NCBI GenBank assembly: GCA_964469555.1
Contig: CAYYAQ010000230.1
Coordinates: 1-5,641 of the forward strand
Direction of reading: 5' to 3'
From: CAYYAQ01 sp964469555
Lineage (GTDB): Bacteria; Planctomycetota; UBA1135; UBA2386
Length of the DNA: 5,641 bases
The notes beneath the pieces are model-generated. The model made no database searches and was not told the origin of the DNA. It was given only the letters and a program-made list of their open reading frames with translations. A program made the position numbers and the translations under genes. How positions within the stretch are numbered: the first letter of the stretch is position 1; the number at the start of each line of letters is the position of its first letter. This document shows positions 1 to 4,867 of the stretch, in pieces.

Positions 1-117
1 CGCCTTCTTCGGTTGGGCCTTCTTCGGTTGGGCCTTCTTGGGTTGTGCCTTCTTGGGTTCGGCCTTCCTCGGCTGCTTCTTCTTGGGCTGAGCTTTCTTC
101 GGTTGGGCCTTCTTGGG
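1..117 (-). repeat. 15-bp in-frame tandem repeats encoding PKKAQ pentapeptides
   Basis: Seven full 15-bp units and one partial unit are visible, reading PKKAQ, PKKAQ, PKKKQ, PRKAE, PKKAQ, PKKAQ, PKKAQ, PKKA on the minus strand. Units differ mostly at third positions (CCG/CCC, GCC/GCA/GCT, CAA/CAG), which suggests selection on the peptide. The units nearest the window edge are the most alike, as if recently duplicated. The array continues out of the window, so its length is unknown. The unit is a multiple of 3, so copy-number change would not shift the frame. Confidence 0.9.
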
Positions 118-1302
118 TCGCGCGGCCGCGGGGCGCGACTTCTTCGCCGCCTTGTCCGACAGTCCCGCGCGCAGGATCGGCGCGAGAATCTGCGGCGGCT
201 GGTAGCCGACGATGGCCTTGCGGATCTTGCCGCTGGAGCTCAGGAACAGCGTGTGCGGCAGGGACTCGACGTTGTGCTTGTCCGCGAGCGCTGACTGCTT
301 GTCTGTGTCGATCCAGACTCGCTCGTACTGGCCCAGCGACCGCTGCAGCGACGAGTGCGAGAGGGACTTCTTCAGCGTCTCGCTATTCACGCACCAACTC
401 GCGCCGAACACGACGAGAACGGGGCGACCGCTTCGGCGCGCCTTGGCGAGAGTAGCCTCGAGAGATGAGGAATAGCCCCCAACCGTCGACGCTGTCTTCT
501 TGGGAGCGCTGCGGATCGCGGTCTTCTTATCCAGAACGGACTTCCTGGCCCCGTCCTTCTTCCTCGGCTTTTTCTTCGTCGCGGGCTTCCTGGGCGCGCG
601 TTTCACGGACTTGGCCGGCGCATCCTTCGCCTGTCCTTCCGCGATCGGGCGAGCGCCCGGCTTCGACGCTGCCGTCAACACGATCTGCCGTTTCCGACCG
701 TCGCGGGTCACGCCGAGTCGAACCGAGTCGTGGGCGCGCAGACCCTTCATGATCTCGTCGAGCTGCGCGAGAGTGCGGACGGTCTTGCCATTGAACACGT
801 GCAGCCGGTCGCCGCGACGCACACCCGCGCGGGCCGCCGGCGCACCCTGGACGAGATTCGTGACCGTGATGCCCCGCTCCGACTCTTCGATCTCGATGCC
901 CAGGAAGGCTGACCGACTATCCCGCTTCGCGGGCTTGAACGGCTTCTCTTGAGGCTTCTCTTCGATTCGAACCGGTTCGCGACCCTCGACGGGGCGCTTG
1001 GCGAGCTGGACCTTGAACTCCCTCTTCTTGCTGCCCCGGAGGACGCCGAACTTCGCCCAGTCGCCGGCGTTCAACCCCTTGAAGACCTCGAACAGCGCGT
1101 CGACGGTGCGCGTCGCCTTGCCGTTGATGGACAGGATGACATCCCCGGACTTCATGCCTGCCTTCGCGGCGGGCGAGCCCGGGATCACCTCTTCGATGGT
1201 CGGCCGTTCCGCCTGGGCTAGCCGGACGCCGAGCCAGCCATCGCCGCCGACGGCACTGACCAAGAGCACGAGTGGGAACAAAAGGGTATGCACGATGGCC
1301 AT
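1..1302 (-). CDS. Exported double-PDZ protein with CxxS thioredoxin-like domain and PKKAQ-repeat tail (3' end outside window)
   Basis: The frame is open from ATG at 1302 to base 1 with no stop, giving 434 residues; the C-terminus lies beyond the window. Residues 1-20 look like a signal peptide (hydrophobic LLFPLVLLVSAV; no basic residue before it except His5), so a periplasmic or envelope location is inferred. PDZ 1 spans about 22-102 (WLGV at 23-26, PGSPAAKAGMKSGDVI from 41). PDZ 2 spans about 132-212 (FLGI at 133-136, GAPAARAGVRRGD from 153). Residues 225-272 are a Lys/Arg/Pro/Ala-rich linker. A thioredoxin-like domain spans about 276-380: strand VLVVF, active-site region WCVNS (Cys304, Ser307 where the second Cys is usual), and the cis-Pro loop SLPHT (Pro349). 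Residues 396-434 are PKKAQ repeats. PDZ domains bind peptides or protein C-termini, and a CxxS thioredoxin fold could hold mixed disulfides but not run a normal dithiol cycle. No protease domain is visible, so this is not an HtrA/DegP enzyme. The ATG is chosen for its Shine-Dalgarno and the signal peptide right after it. Domain calls are firm; function is unknown. Confidence 0.88.
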   Translation of the reverse strand, partial: MAIVHTLLFPLVLLVSAVGGDGWLGVRLAQAERPTIEEVIPGSPAAKAGMKSGDVILSINGKATRTVDALFEVFKGLNAGDWAKFGVLRGSKKREFKVQLAKRPVEGREPVRIEEKPQEKPFKPAKRDSRSAFLGIEIEESERGITVTNLVQGAPAARAGVRRGDRLHVFNGKTVRTLAQLDEIMKGLRAHDSVRLGVTRDGRKRQIVLTAASKPGARPIAEGQAKDAPAKSVKRAPRKPATKKKPRKKDGARKSVLDKKTAIRSAPKKTASTVGGYSSSLEATLAKARRSGRPVLVVFGASWCVNSETLKKSLSHSSLQRSLGQYERVWIDTDKQSALADKHNVESLPHTLFLSSSGKIRKAIVGYQPPQILAPILRAGLSDKAAKKSRPAAARPKKAQPKKAQPKKKQPRKAEPKKAQPKKAQPKKAQPKKA

Positions 1303-1310
1303 GTCGAGAT

Positions 1311-1316
1311 TCCTCT
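1311..1316 (-). promoter_or_regulatory. Ribosome-binding site of the PDZ/thioredoxin-like gene
   Basis: On the minus strand AGAGGA lies 8 bases before the ATG at 1302, a normal Shine-Dalgarno spacing, and it decides the start. It is part of a short dyad (CCTC-TCA-GAGG) that might weakly hide the site, but a 4-bp stem is too short to argue for regulation. I saw no convincing promoter for this gene between here and base 1440. Confidence 0.7.
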
Positions 1317-1445
1317 GAGAGGGGAGTCGAAGGGTTCGGATGGTAGCGAGCTCTGGAAGATTGGGAATGCGCGCCCAAGCCCCAAGATGCGGGACAGCTG
1401 ACGATTCCACCCCTCCACCTATTTCGGCAACACACCGTTTCCCCC

Positions 1446-1474
1446 TTGACGCCGCCCCGGGGCCTTTCCTAAAT
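1446..1474 (+). promoter_or_regulatory. Sigma70-like promoter for tRNA-Glu
   Basis: A -35-like TTGACG at 1446-1451 is followed, 17 bases later, by the -10-like CTAAAT at 1469-1474 (or TAAATG one base on, spacing 18). The -35 is 5/6 to consensus; the -10 is weak but is the only A/T-rich patch in a GC-rich spacer. Transcription would start near 1481, leaving a leader of about 8 bases before the mature tRNA, typical for a single tRNA gene. The call rests on position and the -35. Confidence 0.55.
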
Positions 1475-1488
1475 GAAGTGCCTCAAAT

Positions 1489-1564
1489 GGCCCGTTCGTC
1501 TAGAGGCCTAGGATACATGGTTCTCATCCATGCGACACGGGTTCAAATCCCGTACGGGCTACCA
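1489..1564 (+). tRNA. tRNA-Glu (anticodon CUC), CCA encoded
   Basis: A complete 76-base cloverleaf. The acceptor stem GGCCCGT (1489-1495) pairs with ACGGGCT (1554-1560), including a G-U at pair 1-72, followed by discriminator A and encoded CCA (1561-1564). The D-arm region TCGTCTAGAGGCC...AGGA is the characteristic tRNA-Glu form. The anticodon stem CATGG/CCATG (1516-1520, 1528-1532) encloses loop TTCTCAT, with anticodon CTC at 1523-1525, which reads GAG. The T arm is ACGGG-TTCAAAT-CCCGT. It stands alone here, divergent from the PDZ gene and just upstream of dgt. An isoacceptor with UUC for GAA codons must be elsewhere in the genome. Confidence 0.96.
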
Positions 1565-1569
1565 GATAG

Positions 1570-1600
1570 GGCACGGCGGGCAACTGCTCGCCGTGCCTTT
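1570..1600 (+). terminator. GC hairpin after tRNA-Glu, probable intrinsic terminator
   Basis: Starting five bases after the tRNA, GGCACGGCGGG (1570-1580) pairs with GCTCGCCGTGCC (1587-1597): 11 pairs with one G-U and a 6-base loop (CAACTG), followed by TTT. Stem strength and position fit a terminator for the tRNA; the T run is only three long, so termination may be incomplete. It ends 20 bases before the dgt start codon, so it also lies in the dgt leader or promoter zone. Confidence 0.7.
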
Positions 1601-1617
1601 GTACAGTGTGTAGCAAC

Positions 1618-2691
1618 ATGACCTGGCTCCGCCGAGAAGACCTGGAGGCCCAGGAACGCAAACGACTCGCTGACTGCGCCGCATTCAGCGACGCCCCCGG
1701 GGGGCGGCGGTTGCCCGAACCCGAGGATCCGCTGCGCACAGCGTTCCAGAGGGACCGGGATCGCGTGATCCACAGCGCGGCATTCCGTCGGCTCCAACAC
1801 AAGACCCAGGTATTCTCGGCAGACGAGGGCGACCACTACCGGAGTCGGATGACCCACTCCCTCGAAGTGTCGCAGATGGCGCGCAGCGCTGCGCTCGCGC
1901 TCCGCCTCAACCCGGATCTCGCGGAAGCGATCGCGTTGGCGCACGATCTCGGACACCCGCCGTTCGGGCACGTGGGTGAAAACGCGCTCGACGCGCTCAT
2001 GCAGGGCGAGGGCGGCTTCCGACACAACGCGCAGGGCGTCCGCATCGTCGACGTGCTCGAAGACCGACACGGCCACGGCAACGGCCTGAACCTCACGCGG
2101 GCGACGCGGTTGTCGCTGATGAAAGGCGTGGTCCCCGACGGCTTCCCGCTGAGTGATGACTTGCTGATGCGGGAGGAACCACCGCTCGAAGCCGTGCTCG
2201 TCGATCGCTGCGACAAGATCGCGTACGTGTGCCACGATCTCGACGACGCCATCCGCGCCGATCTGGTCAAGGTGAAGGACGCGTCGGATCTCGGCCTCTG
2301 GGAACTCGCGCAGAACCGGACGGACAGCGAAGTCCCCTCCCGCGTCTACAGCGAGATGGTCGCGATTCAGTTGCACGACCTCGTGCAGGCGTCACACGGA
2401 GCCAGCGCCAACGGTCGACAGGGACGTCCGGCGATCCAACACAGCTCCGACATCCGCGTGAGGAGTCAGGAGCTCCTCGCGTTCCTTCGCACGAACTTCT
2501 ACCAATCGGAGCGGGTGCTCGAAGCCATGCACCACGGCAGCGTGAAGATCGAAACATGCTTCCGGCGCTTCCTGGATGACCCCGACCAACTGCCCGCACC
2601 CATCCAGGCGCGGGTCCCATCGATCGGTGCGCCACGGGTCGTGTGCGACTACGTGGCCGGCATGACGGACCGCTTCCTGATGCGCCTCTGA
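1618..2691 (+). CDS. dgt: dGTPase-like deoxynucleoside triphosphate triphosphohydrolase (HD superfamily)
   Basis: 357 residues. The family cleaves dNTPs, classically dGTP, to the deoxynucleoside and tripolyphosphate in the cytoplasm, tuning dNTP pools. Seen: the N-terminal REDLEAQE segment and the RTAFQRDRDRVIHSAAFRRLQHKTQVF block (40-66) typical of these enzymes; first metal His80 in RMTHSLEV; HD pair His109-Asp110 in AHDLGHPPFGH; GGFRHNAQ (132-139); and DKIAYVCHDLDD (199-210), which supplies the last metal-ligand Asp. The metal-site set is intact. Length is slightly under the roughly 375-400 usual for the bacterial dGTPase-like (type 2) group. The ATG at 1618 is chosen because family homology starts a few residues later; a GTG at 1606 would add four residues. 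No Shine-Dalgarno precedes either start. It ends with tandem TGA TGA (2689-2694) and is convergent with the GT9 gene 20 bases on. Exact substrate preference cannot be read from sequence. Confidence 0.95.
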   Translation: MTWLRREDLEAQERKRLADCAAFSDAPGGRRLPEPEDPLRTAFQRDRDRVIHSAAFRRLQHKTQVFSADEGDHYRSRMTHSLEVSQMARSAALALRLNPDLAEAIALAHDLGHPPFGHVGENALDALMQGEGGFRHNAQGVRIVDVLEDRHGHGNGLNLTRATRLSLMKGVVPDGFPLSDDLLMREEPPLEAVLVDRCDKIAYVCHDLDDAIRADLVKVKDASDLGLWELAQNRTDSEVPSRVYSEMVAIQLHDLVQASHGASANGRQGRPAIQHSSDIRVRSQELLAFLRTNFYQSERVLEAMHHGSVKIETCFRRFLDDPDQLPAPIQARVPSIGAPRVVCDYVAGMTDRFLMRL

Positions 2692-2711
2692 TGACCAGGC
2701 GCTCCTGATCC

Positions 2712-3842
2712 TCAGACGGACAGTTGACGCTGAACCGCAGCGAGCACCGTCTCCGGCTGAATCAATTGCTGGCAATGCGGATCGACATCGCACGTCGGCA
2801 GGTAACAGCCGAGGCACGGTAGACCCTCGGGCACGATCTTCTCGCCGCGACCGTAGAGCTCGATCTCCGCTGCCGAGGTCGGACCGAACAACGCGACGAC
2901 TGGCACCTTTCGCGCACACGCTACGTGTAGCGCCATGGTATCGCCGGTGACGAGCACGTCGCACTGCTCGACCAATGCCGCGAACTGGCCGTAGGAGTGA
3001 TTCGTGCCCGCGCTGACCACGGGCGCCCTCGGCGAATCCGGAATCAAGAGGTCGTGGGTGCCGGCTTCCTCCGGGCCGCCGAGCAGGATCACGCCGATGT
3101 CGAGATTCGAGAGCTCTTCGATCAGGGTCCTCTGATGCCCGACATCCCAACGCTTGCGTTCCCACCGATGGCCAGCACCGGTGTTGATCCCGACGACGCG
3201 ACCCTCGAAAGGCACCTCCGCGCGGAACGCCTGGGCCCGTCGATGTTGAGCCGCGGACGGTTCGAGGATCGGTTCCGTGACAGCCGCGGGATCGAGTTCC
3301 AGGACCTTCGCCACGAGACTCTGGTAGGTCTCGGTGTTCGCCCTCTTGCGGTCGTCATCGATCCCCATGCGGAACCAGTGCTCGGCGGCGGAGTTGCTCG
3401 GTCGAACCCGCCCCTCGGAGTCCATCTCGAAACCGACGACCTGCTTCGCGTTCGCGATCGCCGCGAACGCCGCGGTCTGCGGATCCGCGTCCGGACACAA
3501 CGCGACGTCGAACTCCTGGAGACGGGCGCGTGGATCGTCCGTCGCCCACACCTCGTCGACCAGCGGGTTCCCCGCAAACAGGTCCACAGCCGAAGGCGCC
3601 GTGACCCAGGTGATCCGCGCTCCCGGAAAACGCTTGCGGATCGCGTGCAGGAACGAAGTTGTCCGGAGCACGTCCCCCGCCGCGGCGACCTTCACGACGA
3701 GAAGCCGAATCAGTACCGGCTCGTGTTTGTCGCAATCGGGACACGTAACCCCGTCTGCCTTGTGCGGGGCGCACGGTCGATCCCAGCGGAAGTGCCGGCA
3801 GTCGGTCTTGAGGTCGCTCCAGTCAGGCATTCGTGACGTCAC
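2712..3842 (-). CDS. GT9 (heptosyltransferase-like) glycosyltransferase with two cysteine clusters
   Basis: 376 residues from GTG at 3842; the alternative ATG at 3830 removes four. GT9 enzymes move a sugar, often ADP-heptose, onto LPS inner core at the inner membrane. Seen: a Rossmann start LLVVKVAAAGDVLRTT (47-62) with Asp57 in the GDV motif, equivalent to the proposed base of WaaC; PGARITWVTA; INTGAGHRWERKRW in the donor half; LLGGPEE; and TGDTMALHVACA (299-310) with Asp301 and His306, followed by FGPT (319-322), the donor-site block of the family. An N-terminal extension of about 40 residues carries Cys15, 24, 34 and 37; the C-terminus carries Cys343, 346, 351 and 357. Its start overlaps the kinase stop (GTGA), so it is the last gene visible in the three-gene unit. 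The family is firm; donor and acceptor are unknown, so I do not assign waaC/waaF. Confidence 0.92.
   Translation of the reverse strand: MTSRMPDWSDLKTDCRHFRWDRPCAPHKADGVTCPDCDKHEPVLIRLLVVKVAAAGDVLRTTSFLHAIRKRFPGARITWVTAPSAVDLFAGNPLVDEVWATDDPRARLQEFDVALCPDADPQTAAFAAIANAKQVVGFEMDSEGRVRPSNSAAEHWFRMGIDDDRKRANTETYQSLVAKVLELDPAAVTEPILEPSAAQHRRAQAFRAEVPFEGRVVGINTGAGHRWERKRWDVGHQRTLIEELSNLDIGVILLGGPEEAGTHDLLIPDSPRAPVVSAGTNHSYGQFAALVEQCDVLVTGDTMALHVACARKVPVVALFGPTSAAEIELYGRGEKIVPEGLPCLGCYLPTCDVDPHCQQLIQPETVLAAVQRQLSV
3839..3842 (-). other. GTGA stop/start overlap (kinase to GT9)
   Basis: On the minus strand the bases GTGA hold the GTG start of the GT9 gene and the TGA stop of the kinase gene. No clear Shine-Dalgarno precedes the GTG. 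Termination-reinitiation coupling is therefore the natural reading. It favours the GTG over the ATG at 3830 but does not prove it. Confidence 0.65.
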
Positions 3843-4867
3843 ACTCTAAGGGATTTCTGTTCGCGGTAGAGGTCGTAACCTTCGAGCAACCGATCGACGT
3901 GCTGCTGAAGCGCCGTCTCTCCGCCGGACAACCGCACGCGATGCGGTCCCGGTGCGAATTTCGTCGGGCGCTCGAGCGCGGCGAGGACCGGCGTCCCGCC
4001 TTTCAGGATCTCGAGGGCCCGGTCCCCCATCCAGTATCGAAACATCTCGGCACCGCCCTCAACCCAATCCCCCTCCCCCGCCATGGAGCGGCGTTCGTAC
4101 CGGGAGCGTAGAGGGCCGATCTTCGTGCCGAACTGCGTGCTCTCCTTCAGGCAGCGACCCAGACGATCGACGATCGCCGCGTGGTTGACCTGGTGCGCGA
4201 GGCGACCGATCCGACCGACAGACATCTCGTCGAACTCCCTGGCGCGGAGTGCGTCCAACCAGGGTTGGATGTCCAGACCGCGGTAGGCACAGTGCGCGAC
4301 GAGCGGGGCAAGCATCCGGGTTGTGTCCTCAAGCTGGATGTTCCTGCGCCGTCGCGCGGACTGCATGTCGATGACCGCTATCGAACCGTCATCCAGAGTG
4401 AGGAAGTTGTCGGTGTGGAGATCGGGGTGGTAGACACCGGCGTCGCGAAGTGCGAACACGACGTCGAGGGTGGGATCGGGAGTCAAGGGCATGCTCGCGA
4501 CGGGCAATGCACGGGTCACGAGGACGCACGCGTGAGGCAGGCCGCCCCGGCGGATGTCCTTGGCGAAGAGGACATCGGGCACGCGGATGCCGGTCGTCGC
4601 CACGTAGCGGAGGACGCTCGCTTCATGGACCGCGGGGAGGCTGCGAAACGCGTAGCGGAGTTTGTCCTTCGGGCGGGGGAAGCCCATGCACTTCAAGAAA
4701 ACACCGACGCCGCTCGGCAAGGTCGCGCGACCGACGGCGCGGATCAGCCGCGACTGCACATGCTCCATTCCCGGAGGCAATCGCGACGGGTCGGACACGA
4801 TCGCTTGCCACCATTCCTCGAGTTGTCGCCGATCACCGTCGTCCATCACTTCGCCTGCAGTCGTCAT
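3839..4867 (-). CDS. Lipopolysaccharide-kinase-like (Kdo/WaaP/InaA type) protein
   Basis: 342 residues. Relatives in the protein-kinase-like fold phosphorylate Kdo or heptose in LPS core using ATP at the inner membrane's cytoplasmic face. Seen: GVGVFLKC with Lys59 as probable ATP-binding lysine; Glu82 in HEASVLRY as its likely ion-pair partner; RVPDVLFA (95-102), the usual turn before the hinge; the catalytic loop YHPDLHTDN with Asp149 and Asn154; and VIDMQ with Asp167 as the metal-binding (DFG-equivalent) Asp, followed by an Arg run. All catalytic residues are present, so an active kinase is likely. The C-terminal 170 residues are helical-looking and unassigned. It sits between two glycosyltransferases with 4-base overlaps on both sides, which argues for a sugar substrate rather than a protein. 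No strong Shine-Dalgarno is visible at the ATG, which fits coupled translation. An aminoglycoside-phosphotransferase or RIO-type relative is the alternative; context argues against it. Confidence 0.85.
   Translation of the reverse strand: MTTAGEVMDDGDRRQLEEWWQAIVSDPSRLPPGMEHVQSRLIRAVGRATLPSGVGVFLKCMGFPRPKDKLRYAFRSLPAVHEASVLRYVATTGIRVPDVLFAKDIRRGGLPHACVLVTRALPVASMPLTPDPTLDVVFALRDAGVYHPDLHTDNFLTLDDGSIAVIDMQSARRRRNIQLEDTTRMLAPLVAHCAYRGLDIQPWLDALRAREFDEMSVGRIGRLAHQVNHAAIVDRLGRCLKESTQFGTKIGPLRSRYERRSMAGEGDWVEGGAEMFRYWMGDRALEILKGGTPVLAALERPTKFAPGPHRVRLSGGETALQQHVDRLLEGYDLYREQKSLRV
4864..4867 (-). other. ATGA stop/start overlap (GT4 to kinase)
   Basis: On the minus strand the bases ATGA hold the kinase ATG and the TGA stop of the GT4 gene. 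This is the classic layout for translational coupling and fixes the kinase start, since the protein begins MTTAGEVMDD directly at the overlap. Confidence 0.8.

Noticed and set aside
1..117. CRISPR-like array
   Set aside because: The repeats are 15 bp, directly adjacent with no spacers, and in frame within a coding region.
13..294. Plus-strand leucine-rich open frame that looks like a membrane protein
   Set aside because: It is the antisense reading of the PKKAQ repeat and basic tail: AAG codons read in reverse give Leu-like codons. The minus strand carries the clear domain-bearing protein.
917..1435. Minus-strand open frames of 172 and 66 residues starting upstream of the PDZ gene
   Set aside because: They are out of frame with the PDZ/thioredoxin-like protein, show Arg/Gly-rich shadow composition and have no domain. 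The true frame starts at 1302.
1489..1564. tRNA-Glu 3' end as an integration (att) site
   Set aside because: No second copy of the tRNA 3' end and no integrase or mobile gene is visible in the window.
1543..2376. 277-residue minus-strand open frame opposite dgt
   Set aside because: Long antisense frames are common in high-GC genes. dgt has intact HD motifs, and the antisense product overlaps the tRNA 3' end and shows no recognisable family.
2997..3836. 279-residue plus-strand open frame opposite the GT9 gene
   Set aside because: Shadow of a well-supported GT9 gene; no motif and no credible start context.
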